A DNA stretch of 51,118 nucleotides from Hymenopellis radicata (GCA_015501595.1 JADNRX010000380.1:1-51118); one strand, 5' to 3'. Positions 31,367 to 43,278 are shown, counted from the first letter of the stretch. Program-made: numbers and translations. Notes: a model not told the origin generated them from the sequence alone.

Positions 31367-33407
31367 CGTTGACGAAGCCAAGAAACAGATTTGAGGATTC
31401 AGGTCGTGATGGTAAGAAATGAAGCGTGAACTTCCGCATTGGGCGGAACGCGATCGACATGTTCTTGCTCCTGCCTCATGCATTCATGTCCGTGAACGCG
31501 GCGTCTCTGGAATCCGACCCTTTCCTCGTTGGATATTCGGCTCTTTTGGATGTTTGATGGGGTCTGGGGTCCTCGTGTGTCCGAAGTTCTTTCGAATGGG
31601 CCGAATTCGATTACGCACCTCGTACCGCCCACTTAGTCCCTCGCTTCACGTTCCTCCCTTGGAAATCTAATTCCAGTTCTCGACGAATTGAGCGACTCTT
31701 CCTGGTCGCGCTGGACCTTTCCGGCCAGTATCTAGCAGCGTACGTACGCGACTTGTAGGGAACAACTTGTCAGCCGTGAAGGCTGTGGGCGTTCAACACG
31801 CACCTTCTCGTCCTCTGTGGCTCCTTTTCTCTTGGATTCTCGACATTATACCCTGAATCTTGACGAACTGACCGCGTACGACTCTTGGGACAGTTAGAAC
31901 TCTGGGAAGTACCGCCTGGACGACTTACAACTTCTGACCCTGGATCTCAACGAATTGAGGCGCTCTGCAGCTCAAGCAGTCAGTATGCGGGTTGGTTAAC
32001 CGTCTCTCTTCCTTACCTTGCCTTCCCGAAACGACTACATGAAATTTACGTGCGCGACATCGGATACGACAATCGAGAGCGTTGACACAATTCCAGGCTG
32101 GAGAACGCACTGAAACGATGGACCGTCAGCAGACGAACTGAGCGAAGGTGAAGACCAGCTTACCACATAATTTTCGGCTTGCGGCGGCGGCGGCGGCGGC
32201 GGCAGTGACGGTAAGAGGGAAAGGGAGAATGGGGAGTACAAACTGACATTCCTTCACAGATCGAATTCAGGCCCCCGCCGGATGAATCTTCCCATGTGTA
32301 AGATGCATTTTAGCTTCCGATCGTCGCCTTGACACACGCTTGCTCAGGTCCCCGTCTTGAGGATATTCTGTGGCGTGAATAATTCGTGAAGGTATATTCC
32401 TCCGAGTATCCAACTTACTGCTGACTCCTAGCGCGTCAAGGAACGCTGGATACAAGCTTTCAGATTGTGTATAGACTGAAGTGAGGTACGTGCCTTCAGA
32501 CTGTAATATTCGTTGCAATCAGTTACTAGTAAGACCGCCCTGCAGAATCCGGAATGTGCGGCTAATACCACATTCTTATTTTCGAGCTACAGTACTCTAC
32601 AACGCAGCTAGGACCATGATCTGTGTATCTATCCAATCCCAATAACAATCCGCGTCGAATTATACCACGGGAGTGAGGAGACGTTAAGAACAAAAGTTTC
32701 GCCACATTTCTAGTTCTGATGCGACGGCGCGCGCGCACTGCGCATGAGTCACTCGCTTAGTGATTTCGGGCCCAGACGCGCACCCACTATATCAAACTCT
32801 AATATCGAGAGGTATAAAGACCAGTGGAATTGATGTGAATGCCATCACCCATCTTTCCTTCTTGCCGTTATGCTGTTACTATGCTTGCCCTCCCTCTTGT
32901 CTACTGTCATGTCTCTGTTGTCGGCACTCTGGTGTTGATTTGTCTTGTAGGTGCCCCTTGTCAGGCTTACGACCACCATGATCTGATGCTTGCCACTTAG
33001 ACTTCTCCTTGGTGGCGTCCCACTTGTTCACATTTGTTTCCACGAAGGCTGTATGTATTCGTGTAAGGACATATCTAACAAGCGGACTCTCTAGAGCTTG
33101 TCTGATTCTGACATTATACTGTAAGTGCGGAGTCTTTCCTTTGACCGCCATCCTTAACTAACGTGTTTATTGTTTAGCCTGCTTGACTAGTGTCTTGGTG
33201 CTCTGGTTCGATTCCCGGTATGGGCGTTCTGCTGATTTCGGATTCTGCTTCGATTCGCAAGCTTCAGTGCTACGAATTAGAGGCAGAACGGTACGCTCGC
33301 AGTGACTATTCACTCACTGAAACCTTTTTCTATTTGTCCGTGTGTGCTGGGGGCAAACACCACAGCTGATGCTGCCCAAGACGGGGCCTGCGCGAACCAG
33401 GGAGGGA
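31367..33407. other. Gene-poor spacer, unit 2
   Basis: Counterpart of 19,736-21,735, with many substitutions and small indels in its first half (to about 32,300) and few after that. A GGC run is expanded near 32,178-32,200. No gene is recognised. Confidence 0.4.
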
Positions 33408-33660
33408 TGTTGTGACCCAGAACCGACCTCTCGCGCGGGTGGTGTTTAGCCCTGGTGTCCTGCCATCAGCACCCGAGACTCCTTTTTTTTAGCCTTACCG
33501 CGAGAGACTCGATTGCTGTACTCGCCAGCCCGTGGGAGGACACCCCGCCTCGGCGATTTGGATCTCGGCCGAGATGACCAGCTCGACTTAGCAACGCACC
33601 ACGCTGGTAGTGGTGATTTATTAGAGTAGTTTTATTAGTACAAGTAGCCTAAAAAATGCA
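33408..33660 (+). mobile_element. Solo-LTR-like segment, unit 2
   Basis: Second copy of the 253-bp TGTTGTGACC...AAATGCA segment, preceded by the same purine tract. It was duplicated with the unit and is not an independent insertion. Confidence 0.4.
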
Positions 33661-34119
33661 ATGATTTGAACATGAAACAATATTGATTTGGCCAACACGC
33701 CTCTGAATTGAACCCGCGACCTGCAAGAAGCACGTACGAAGAGCACACCCGAAGAAGGCCCACCCACGAAGAAGACATCTCCTCAATTATTAGGACTACC
33801 AGCCCGGAGGAAGATGGACCACATGAAGACCACCGCACGAAGACGACCCCACGAGGACGACCCCACGAAGACGACCCCAGAGGAGACAAGCCCGAAGACG
33901 CGAAGACGATCCCCCGAAGAGCACGCAGCACAGCCACAGAACCCGCGATGACCCACACAACCCCGAAGAGCACTCTCCTCACCGTCATCCATCGCCCTCC
34001 ACCGACTACCCTCAGCATTACCGCAAGCACACCGCCAGCACCGACGACACTGGATCTGATTCGATAGTCAGGCCGACGACTTTATCGATGGCGCTGGAGA
34101 TGCCATGGACGTCGACGAT
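33661..34119 (+). other. TE-derived tail of unit 2
   Basis: Longer and more divergent than the unit 1 tail. The GAAGACGACCCC repeats are expanded (about 33,825-33,910), and the tail ends in the same GAGDAMDVDDA-coding stretch before unit 3 starts. Confidence 0.4.
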
Positions 34120-35048
34120 GCGTAGAATGTTACGTCGCGACGCCTGAAGGCGACTACCCAAAGAATAAAGTCATCCTCTTCCTGCCCGATGTTTTCGGTA
34201 TTCCTCTGCCCAACAATCCAGTATGGGCCGCACTTTCTCCTCTGGGTATTGCCTTATCACCACCTTTAGCTCCTCGTGGACGACTTTGCCAGGAACGGAT
34301 TCAAGGTGCGCACAGAACGCCTTATCTTTTCCTCATCAGTGAACTGTGGCAGACCATTCTCCCTGACTACCTCAATGGCGATCCCGTCCCTGCTGCCGAG
34401 TTGGAAGCTGGTGTACGCTTCCACACGCTCCCCTGCTCGATTAGTGCGACTCAACGTTGGATGTAGACCTTCGATATCCAGAAGTGGTTTGCTTCGCACT
34501 GTCAGACGCAACTCGCCCCGTGTTGGACAAGGTCATCGCTGCTCTGAAGGACGCCGGGGTGACCGACTTTGGTGCCACTGGCTACTGCTTCGGGGGTGCG
34601 TAGTTTTCGGGCATCGGTGCTCGCGGGGATCGTCGCGCTGATCATTACTGCGCAGGGCGCTATGTCTTTGACCTCGCGTTTGACAACGCGATCAAGGTCG
34701 GCGTCGCTTCCCACCCCTCCCTGCTCAAGTTCCCCGATGATTTCGAGGTGAGACGCCCGCGGCATCGAGGTTGAGGATCTCACTCGTTTTTTTTTCATAG
34801 AAATACGTCGCCACGTCCAAGACCCCAATTCTCATCAACAGCTGTACCACCGACTCGATGTTCCCAAGGAAATCCACGAAAAGACCGACGCGATCTTCGC
34901 CAAGTTTGAGCCTGGCTACAAGCGCGAATACTTTGATGGGTGCACGCATGGATTCGCCGTGCGAGGTGATCTGAGCGACCCCAAGGTCAAGGCGGGCAAG
35001 GAGGGTGCTTTCGTCGCGGCCGTTGAATGGTTCTTAAAGTACCTCTAA
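34120..35048 (+). pseudogene. Dienelactone hydrolase copy 3 (5'-truncated, two frameshifts)
   Basis: Lacks exons 1-2 and the start codon, like copy 2. Two single-base losses are visible against the other copies: in CACTGTCAGACGC near 34,505 (others CACGGTCAGGACGC-like), and in ATGTTCCCAAGG near 34,864 (copy 1 ATGTTCCCCAAGG). The catalytic triad codons are still present but out of frame with each other. The stop position is equivalent to the other copies. Confidence 0.85.
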
Positions 35049-35666
35049 GTTGTGCCAATATGTAAAGAAATCAGAAGTAACTATCTCAGTGTTCAAACCG
35101 TTACACGCAGAAACGGCGGTAACGCCTTCTTTCCCTGCCAAAATAATCGCTTTTGACGGCTGGGGACGTGGCGGGGATTAGCCAAGTGTTTCTGCATCTC
35201 GATCGGGCAACTTTCATCCCGATCGGGTAATCACTTCCTTTCTTCACTCTGCTCACTCGCGTCGAGTGGCACACTCACGCGTGACAGAAGCCTCTCCGAG
35301 GGTGCAGATCTGCTGACCTGACTTGCCGGACTTTCTGACAACGTGAACATCCTGTCTTTGCGAGGGATCATGCCACGCGAATGCTTCCCGCTCTATTGAG
35401 CGCGGTAACGCTCGTTTGGCATGAGCTATCTAGTAGATATTGTGGTCGCGCATCCGCGCGACACAGCGATGTTCAGACGCTGTGGCGGGCACTAAAATTA
35501 GTTACTGGCACCTAGGAGAAATTATGACAACGGCAGTGACGAGGCGTACTACTTACGCTGACTAGGAGGCGGCGGTCGATGAATCTTACACAGTCTTCTC
35601 GCACAAGCATCAGTAGATAATGATTTTCTAGAGTACTTCCATTGTTCCTGATTCAGAAATGGAATC

Positions 35667-35822
35667 ATTGTGGTCCACAGATGTCCCGCAGTGGATTGCA
35701 AGATTACCATTCATATCCCACAGGATGCCGGACCAGAAGACATGATTGTGGTCCACAGATGACCCGCAGCGGATTGCAAGATTACCATTCATATCCCACA
35801 GGATGCCGGACCAGAAGACAAA
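35667..35822. repeat. 78-bp tandem duplication, two copies (unit 3)
   Basis: Copies start at 35,667 and 35,745 and match the unit 2 pair, including the GTCCCGCAGTGG / GACCCGCAGCGG difference between first and second copy. Units 2 and 3 therefore share one duplication event. Confidence 0.9.
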
Positions 35823-35894
35823 ATGGGACAAGTTTGGTATCGCAATAGAAGGGGGGTATATACAAGAACTAGTACGTTCCAAGGAGGCGGACGA

Positions 35895-36977
35895 TCAATA
35901 CTGCCTGCAAGCACCTCCTCCCAGGTAGGCATTCGCGCGACCTCCGTCCGTCACAAACACACTCCCATTCATGTACGCCCCCGCACGGCTCGCCAAATAC
36001 AGTATCGCCCCAGCCATATCCTCCTCCGATCCCGCGCGCTTCAGTGGCACGTCCCTGCACAGCACGTCCGGATCCAATCGAGAGCTCGCGTCCGCCACCG
36101 CCGACCGCGTCATCTCGCTCGGCCACACCCCGGGCGCGATGATGTTGCTCCGGATCCCCCACGGCACGAGCAGATTCGCGAGCACCTGCCCGAGGTGCGT
36201 GCACGCCGCCTTGGAGAGCGTGTACGACATCGAGAGCACCTTGGCATCGATGCGGAACGCGCCCGAGGACGACACGGTGAGCACCTGCGACGAGTGGTAC
36301 GGCGGGCGCGCGAACGAGTCAGACTTGATCTGCTGCCGTACATTGCCTTGGTGCAGGAGATCGAGAAACGCGACGGTGGTGTAATACGGCGCGGTGACGT
36401 TGGTGGCGAAGACTTGGGCAAAGTCTTCTGGGGAGCCCGTGTTCCACAAGGCTGATTGGAAGGACTTTATGCAGGGCGTGGATGGCCCAGCGATGGGCGA
36501 GTCGGAGGGGGAAGGGGGGCGTTCCATGTGACTGTCGTTGGGTCCTGGAAGCGGGTGAGAGTAGAGGTTTTTGGCCACTCCCGCATTGTTGACCAACAAG
36601 TCGATGTATCCGTGACGCGCTTTGATTGCTTCAACAATCGAAAGCAGGCTCTCCCGGTCTGTGATGTCGCCTTGTATGGGGATAATGTTGTTGAATTTCT
36701 GAAAGGATGTTAGCGATAGCGCGTAGCAAGTAAGCTTCATGGACTTACATTGTGCAAACGTGCGGCTTCTTCAATAACGTTGAGTCTTCGCCCAACGATA
36801 TAAACAGTGGCGCCGTTGTGTTCAAGCGCCTTCGCCATCTGGAGTCCAATACCTGTAAGAACATTAAATGTCGTGTTCGCTTGATTCATGAAAGAACGTA
36901 CCAGTACCACCTCCAGTAATCACTGCTACCAAGCCATTAACGTTAAACAAATCAACAGGGGAGTAGTTGTTGCCCAT
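35895..36977 (-). CDS. Short-chain dehydrogenase/reductase, array copy 3
   Basis: Open three-exon gene with start complement at 36,975-36,977 and the same motifs as copies 1 and 2. The most visible protein change is SDAFSRPP to SDSFARPP. Intron 2 uses a GTAAGTCC donor and intron 1 a TTACAG acceptor, both valid. This copy has a different, longer upstream region beyond about 37,030, so its expression could differ from the other two. Confidence 0.9.
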
Positions 36978-37188
36978 CGTAGAGTAGTCGGGGGAGAATG
37001 TAGCGTCGATAGGATGTACTATGCGAGGTAAAATGGGCAGGGGACGGTCACAACCTGTGGAGTTACCAACCTCGCCTTTATACTGCGAGCAGCCTCTGCA
37101 AATCTTCGCCAAACCATAAACTACTACTCGATGTTTCTGCATCCTCGGTCGATACGCAAACCATTATGTCCGTGCAGATCCTCTCCGT

Positions 37189-39995
37189 GGCAAAGCTTCG
37201 GCACAAATTTAGAAGAATCTCAGATGCCTGATCCTCGTACTCCCCTGAAATTACCAAGGGCCACTTCCCGTCATCAAGATCCTACGGCCTGGACTAACCA
37301 ATCAACGTGCAGCGCTAGCGCTGTTGAGATCACTGATAGACAGCGTTTGGTGTGGGCATTCCTCGTCTAAGTACCGACGACTCTCCAGCGGCTCGGTAAG
37401 CGGTGAGTTAACCTTCAGCATTTTAAACTTTATCCTGAGCACATAAAAGGGAATATTACCCGGCGTCAAAAGTGTCTTTTGCTCCGACGCATAGCTTGGT
37501 CTCGCGATCGGAGGAGGCTTACCTGCGCATTTCATCTCGCCATTCCGAGGCGCAAGTACCACCAGCGTCTTACCTACACACACCACAATCTACAATCACC
37601 GTGAACCTGAAGTCTGCAAGAGACATGGAACTGTGACGCATGATACATGCGCCGCGGACGAAGACAACGTGTTTTACGCGAGGCTCAGAGTGAATACGCA
37701 CTCGGTCATGCATAATTGGATCTGGGAATAGTAACAGTGAATCATACAGGTCATCCAAACCCAATTGTTGTTAGCTCCTTACATGTAAATGATGAGAGTT
37801 TGAGTCTCATCTAGCCATTAGCTTCGCGATTCTCCAGGAGTATCCTCTAAGGCCCTATGGAGTCGCAAAGGAATTCCAGATGTACGCTGTCGCCCGAGAG
37901 CGCCGCAAGCTTCTTCACGGGCGTTCAACGCCACGGAAGATGGCTATCCCGATGCAATTCACCCGGCGATGAGACATGATTTCGAGCTCCATGGACAGTC
38001 CCTAGATACTGCCAACAGCAAAGTCCTCGTTAGTACTACCGAATCTCATAAGACACGCAGACATTCGTGCGCATGATTATCAGGGGCAGATAGGTCCGAG
38101 AAACGAGTAAAAGATCTGATATCTCACCTGGAGTCGTGGAGAAGTGTCCTGCATGTCCAACATTCGTCTAGTCTCGTCTTTGACTCCAACCACTGCTAGG
38201 GCGCGAGCGCCTGCGCAAGCAATTTGAGCTCCATTCGATACGTCGTAGCTTGAAGATCAGGGGACAATATATGAGCTTATCCCAAATGAAAGAACATTTG
38301 AAGTTTCCTCGACATATCATCTCGCTCTTCACTTCGGTCTGTCAGGGTCGTTTGGGCGCCTACGGCCTCCGTTGTATGAAGCCTTCAAGATTTCTGGTCG
38401 TTAAATGAATCAATCTGAGGGTATTCAGCAGCATTAGTGAACGACTTTGGAAAAAGTAATGCATGCATAAGCAAAAGAGAAGACATAGCCAAAAAAATGC
38501 TAAACAACCTTCCAGAATTCGAGCGCCCTCGGACACAATTTGGAGACCCTCGCATCATGTTTAGTCGAGACTTCGCGCGTGTCTGCACAGGTAATGCAAC
38601 TGAGGGGATGTAGCTAAACGAAGGCGAGTCCAATGAAACGTGATTGAAGCGCGAAGATGGTGGAGTTTTCTGCCTGTGTGTCAAATTCCACTGGAAACAC
38701 AGCCTCGTTCATAGAGCCGAGGATGAATCTTGCAACTAAAGCAATACATGTGAGAGATGGTGATTTCTAGGCGAGACCGACCAACCTCTTCACGTATCAA
38801 TGTCGCGTAAAACATCAGCTTCAATCTTGATGAACAATGTATGCAATAACATTCCCGAAATAGACACTCACCTGTTGATGCACAGCTCGTTCGGGGTTGA
38901 GCTAGCAAAGAGCATGTGTCAAGTAAGGTGCGTATACTTGAGCTGGTGGAGCGTAAAAACGTACGCAAGAAGCCGGAGACAGTATGCACTGCAAAGTAAT
39001 AGTATAGTCATAGAGCGCGCTTGGCATCCGCGTAGAGCGGAAAAGTAAAAAGTCGCCTGTGCGCTTCGCAAAAGCAAAATCTTGTAATGAATGGACAGTC
39101 GGCGCCTGTGCGCTTCGGAGTCCTCGTCTAACATGAATTAATTGGCGCGCCGCGGAGAGATCAAACAGATATCGCGTTGTTCTGTGATGGTTGGTATGAG
39201 AGACATCCAGGACAAATAGAAGAATGGCGATACACACATTTAGCCACCTCAACTTCCGTGCAATCACCGAAAAGATTGTTTTAGAGATTAAGAAAGTGCA
39301 CCGGAAAGAATCCGAACCGGGCGGAGTGTACTTTTTGATGAATAGAATAAAAACAGTAGAAAGAGCCTAGACGAACGAGCTGTGAGACGTACATACGAGA
39401 ATCTAGAAGTTCCCAGATGCATCGTTAGCAATGACACGCCTCTGTCGGAGCAGTTGCGCTGAAAGTTTTCGGTGATATGATACACGCTACTACGGCTACA
39501 GTGACACTGCCGTGAGTGAGTAGGACGTAATTCTTCTGACCGATAGACACTCACAATAGTATACAAGTATGAACTAAGTCGACTGTTTCTTCTTTTTCGC
39601 TAGAAAATGAAGATAGGCAAGACTGTGCTTCGGCGTCGACGGAGAGGCAACATTGACGGGTGGGGCAGGAAACCATATTAGTTCATTGGTCGTGGGATCC
39701 CGTTGGAAGTACTGGGCTATAGTACTGTGTCAGCGGAGGAATGTAGGAGGGCTCTGAGCATGTACTTGTTTCTGGTGGCAGTTTCTCAACTTCGACGTTG
39801 TTTCCGGCGGTCAAGCCAGTTGCTGCGAGTACCGATGACCCAGGCAATTGTGTTGGCGTGGCGGTGTTCGCGACTCTCGCGTCCGTCGGGTTAATAGGCC
39901 AAGTGTTTCCGGACATGGTGGTGGAACGAAAGAGAGATCCTCGCACGTGATAGTAAACGCTGCCGGAATTTGCCGGTCCGGCTTTGACAGCGACC
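37189..39995. other. Intergenic region without a recognisable gene
   Basis: I see no reliable gene. Minus-strand frames at 38,385-39,267 have a short hydrophobic stretch (CIAILLFVLDVSHTN) that faintly recalls fungal DUF6534-type multi-pass proteins, but stops and the lack of a second matching segment argue for decay or chance. A short direct repeat CGCCTGTGCGCTTCG occurs at about 39,053 and 39,103. Confidence 0.4.
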
Positions 39996-40618
39996 ATGTC
40001 GACAGTATTCCGGGGCACTACATTCGAAAACCGCTGTCTGCGTATTCTGGAGTCGACATTTCGAGGCATGACCCTGCGCCGCATTGGAGGCAAGGACGAC
40101 GGCGGCGTAGATATCTTGGGCTGGTGGGACTTGCCTTGCAAGCGCCGCCTGCGCATCCTCGCCCAGTGTAAAGCAGAGAAAAAGAAATCGGCACCTCGGT
40201 ACATTCGAGAGATGGAAGGGGTAGCTATGGTATACCGCGCCGGTCTGTCAGCTATTCCATTCGACGACGAGGCCGACGCGAAACCATCAGCGAGCAATAT
40301 AGTCGCGTTTCTGCTTTCCGAGAGCCCGTTTACAAAGGCTACACTGCTCCGCGCATTGAAAAGTCCAGTACCGCTCATGCTGCTGCACGTGCCTCCTCTC
40401 AATCTGCCTCCCGAGGACGAGCCATCCGCGGCCAACGTTGTGGACCAGGCTGAGGGCCGACCTCCGTTGAATGTGCCATCAATGAAGATTTTTCCCTGGC
40501 CGGGGTCATTTGGAATCCTGCAATGCAGACCCTTTTACCGGACTCGGAGTTGAAGGTTGAAGTTGGAGCCGGCGAAGGCAAGCGCTTTGGGATATGGCAA
40601 GGCTCCACGCGACTTTGA
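39996..40618 (+). CDS. RRG7-like PD-(D/E)XK nuclease-fold protein (probable -1 frameshift)
   Basis: Starts MSTVFRGTTFENRCLRIL. It shows GGKDDGGVDILGWW and then LAQCKAEKK, the restriction-endonuclease-like core (D, D..., QxK) of the fungal mitochondrial Required-for-respiratory-growth protein 7 family (DUF2034). The annotated frame ends at 40,553 with an odd tail. From 40,489 the +2 frame reads on as FSLAGVIWNPAM... to a stop at 40,616-40,618, which looks like the normal family C-terminus (G..WNP). Adding one T to the T5 run at about 40,489 restores the frame. Either a recent mutation or a homopolymer error in the assembly. There is no intron, and no clear mitochondrial leader is visible before the conserved part. 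Confidence 0.7.
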
Positions 40619-41403
40619 CGGCCATCGGTAGCGCCATTCTTTCTTCGCCTTGATGTCAGTTCTCGCTAACGATGAGTTGCAGACTTGTTGATGTCCGTGG
40701 CCACACCGCCACATCCTTACTCTAATTCTTGATGGGCCTGGCTAATCGGTACCGGAACTCCTTCCCCCGCCTGTTGCCTCTTGCAATTGGATGCGTCATT
40801 GATTCATGGAGGCGAACATTAAACACGTCAGAATTGCCTTTGCTGATGATTCCGATGCCGCTAAAGAATCATCTCCGATGTCAATCCATCGTTTAGTGTA
40901 ACATGTATGTTGTCTCCAAATCATGTCATTTGGCGCAAAGTGCTTACCTGAATTGGAGGCAGTAAATTCATGTTTCGCCCTGTCGTTCAATCGTATGATA
41001 CCTTGTCCAATGTCCTTGCACGATGCTGCAAGTTCAACAGACTGCTCGGCACGAGAATTCGGAAATGAGTGGGTCACTCTGCGGCCTGCGCGTGCGCGAG
41101 TCGTGTGCGTCCATCGGGATCTGTAAAGGTCCGTGCGTCCGTGTCGTGATTGGTGGGAACGCCATTCAAGGTGGGTCTGAACGGAGCGATCACGGACTAA
41201 ACAAGTTCAAGACAACACCCAACTCCGAAGCGAGAGGGATATCGGCGGGTGGATGCTTCGATATAAAAGGTCTCGATGACAATCAACTGACAGCATTCCA
41301 TCCTAAACTGGCATCCAATCGCCTACTTAACCGCATTTCTCGCGCTTTCCGTCACTCAGCCGTAACTGTATCTCCCACCACCTTGAACAAACCACCTATT
41401 TCA
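40619..41403. other. Upstream region of the second SDR gene
   Basis: No gene is recognised. The proximal part is a promoter: ATATAAAAGG at 41,261-41,270, about 135 bp before the ATG at 41,404. Confidence 0.5.
41261..41270 (+). promoter_or_regulatory. TATA box of the second SDR gene
   Basis: ATATAAAAGG is a strong TATA match upstream of the ATG at 41,404. The 5' UTR would be about 100 nt. Confidence 0.6.
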
Positions 41404-42444
41404 ATGGCCTCCTCATCCACTTTCACCACATCGCTCGAGGGTATGTTACGGACATCTATCTCGAGGGTTGCCATAATTTACACCACGTCCAGGCAAAGTC
41501 GCGATCGTAACAGGGTCCTCACGCAGCATAGGAGCCGCCATCGTGCGTCGTCTGGCGGAGCAAGGCGCTAAAGTCGTTGTGAACTGTGCGTTCAATGCTT
41601 GTTTTAGCTGCATCATCCTGATCGATCATCACAGACGTGAACAATGTCCAGCCTGCCAACGAGCTCGTCGCTGAGATCAAGGCTCAAGGCAAAGGAGACG
41701 CTGTTGCCATCAAAGGGGACGCATCTACGATAGCAGGTGGCAAAAGTATCATCGCCGACACCATCAAGGCCTTTGGCCAAATCGACATCCTAATCCTCAA
41801 CGCCGGCATCATGGGCAGCAAGCCTATTGCTGATGTTGACGAAGAGTTCTTCGACGACCATGTGAACAGCAACATCAAGGGACCTGTCTTCATGGCAAAG
41901 TCTGTAATCGAACACCTCCCTGCTCGTATGTTGCGTCTGTATCTCTCCTCAACATCCATTCTCATACCCACGTGTTACAGCTGGAGGCCGTATCATCTTC
42001 TTCTCCTCATCTCTGACGGGCGCAACAGGCAAGTCCGCTCCGGTACCCCGTGGTTCAACGCTCATCACTGTTCTTCTAGCCGTGCTACCCAATGCTCTCT
42101 GTTATGCCCTGTCCAAAGGCGCGATTGAGCAGGTATCTCGTGTGCTCGCGAAGGACCTGGGTGGACGCGGCTTGACCGTGAACACCGTGTCCCCGGGTCC
42201 TGTGGACACCTCACTCTTCCGCGCGGGAAAGCCTCAAAAGGTCATCGACTTCATTGCAAGCCAGAACCCGAACAACCGCCTCGCGCTTCCGGAGGACATC
42301 GCCCCGATGGTTGCGTTCCTTGTCAGCCCTGCAGCCCAGTGGGTGAACGGCCAGAACATCCGGGTGAACGGGGTGAGTCCGCGACTCAACTAAGTTTCTA
42401 TGGTAAATCTGACCACACCTTGTTCGCAGGGTTTCGTTGTGTAA
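41404..42444 (+). CDS. Short-chain dehydrogenase, 3-oxoacyl-ACP-reductase-like
   Basis: Six exons keep phase: 41,404-41,440, 41,493-41,585, 41,635-41,925, 41,981-42,028, 42,080-42,372 and 42,430-42,444, giving 258 aa, the typical classical-SDR length. Motifs in order: KVAIVTGSSRSIGAAI (cofactor loop), GDAST, ILILNAGIMG, IIFFSSSLTG (catalytic Ser), YALSKGA (catalytic Tyr and Lys), VNTVSPGPVDTSLF, and a terminal NGQNIRVNGGFVV. Intron 4 has a GC donor (CAG|GCAAGT) with a normal TAG acceptor; no GT alternative keeps the catalytic segment in frame. It is unrelated in sequence detail to the array SDR. The likely reaction is NAD(P)H-dependent ketone reduction; the substrate is unknown. Confidence 0.9.
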
Positions 42445-42588
42445 ATGTTGCGGATATGATTGCTGTACACTGTTTGTTCTGACACAAAATTTTTAATTTA
42501 CCTTGGCGCGATTATTCATGGACTCTTCTTCCAACGGCAGTTGATATCGCGAGGCAACTCACTTCTGCTTTGCGGTCAGTGGCGCATC

Positions 42589-43278
42589 ATGATGCGTTTA
42601 AATCACCCAGATATGGAAATGTTTCCGGTTCTATATTCTCCTGTGAGCGGTGCATGAATTTGCATCAAATGACTGTGGCATTTCATATAAAAGGACGCGC
42701 TTGCCCGTACTTTGACGTGACCCTCTCTCACACAGCTATCTGATGCCAGTTCCGTCTTGCTCCATGTCATCGCCGGCGCCCCTCCACCCAAAGCGCTCGT
42801 GCCCGGTTGGCCGACGACGTCGACAACCTCGACGCCCGCCTCCCTCATACACTCCAATCCCCCCGCGTTCAACCTCGTTTCAGCGATTCTCACCACATTC
42901 GAACTGGACGAAATCTCTACCGCCGACGAGGGTGACGCGATTAGGAGATACATCACGAACCAAGGGATGCTAAAAGGCGGGGACGTGGTTCAGAGGGGCG
43001 TGATGTTCTGGGTGTACCCGACCGGGGGAAAAGGGCCATACGAAGAGTTGGAGGAGGATGATGCGCACGGAAGCATACTACTGCACGGGCTGTTGGTCAC
43101 GATAGAACGAGGCGCGCTCTTCGAGGGGATGGTCAAGTCGATCATGAGTGATCTGCCAGAGGGTGGGATTGGCCACATACACTTTCCCAGACAGGTGGAT
43201 CTAAGCGCGGCCGAGGCGGTGGCAACTCGAGTGGGCTGTAATGAGGTGCCAGAGGAGACTGATGAGGATTGGCCTTGA
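42589..43278 (+). CDS. Unknown acidic protein, two exons
   Basis: A first exon 42,589-42,642 (MMRLNHPDMEMFPVLYSP) joins in phase through a GTGAGC...CACACAG intron to an open frame running to 43,278, giving 198 aa. The second exon contains no ATG near its start, which favours the two-exon model. The protein is acidic in its C-terminal half (LEEDDAH..., ending EETDEDWP), with no membrane segment and no motif I recognise. A TATA-like CATATAAAAG lies inside the proposed intron at 42,684-42,693; if that is the real promoter, the start codon would have to be elsewhere. Function unknown. Confidence 0.55.

Larger units (their letters stand above)
22395..34119 (+). repeat. Segmental duplication unit 2 (11,725 bp)
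   Basis: Direct, head-to-tail copy of unit 1. The join to unit 1 (...GACGTCGACGAT|GCGTAGAATG) is precise and shares only two or three bases with the DLH sequence upstream of the unit 1 start, which fits joining by microhomology. It differs from unit 1 by scattered substitutions and small indels except in the core described separately. Confidence 0.95.
34120..37188 (+). repeat. Segmental duplication unit 3 (truncated, ~3.07 kb)
   Basis: Carries DLH copy 3 and SDR copy 3 and stops matching the other units near 37,188, about 200 bp upstream of the SDR start codon. Between 37,030 and 37,160 it keeps extra segments that units 1 and 2 lack, so it may preserve the older SDR promoter. Confidence 0.95.

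Noticed and set aside
38385..39267. DUF6534/DUF6533-like multi-pass membrane gene on the minus strand
   Set aside because: Only one weak hydrophobic match was seen; stops interrupt the rest and no consistent exon chain could be built.
39683..40435. Minus-strand open frame of 250 codons
   Set aside because: Antisense to the RRG7-like gene, which has clear conserved motifs on the plus strand.
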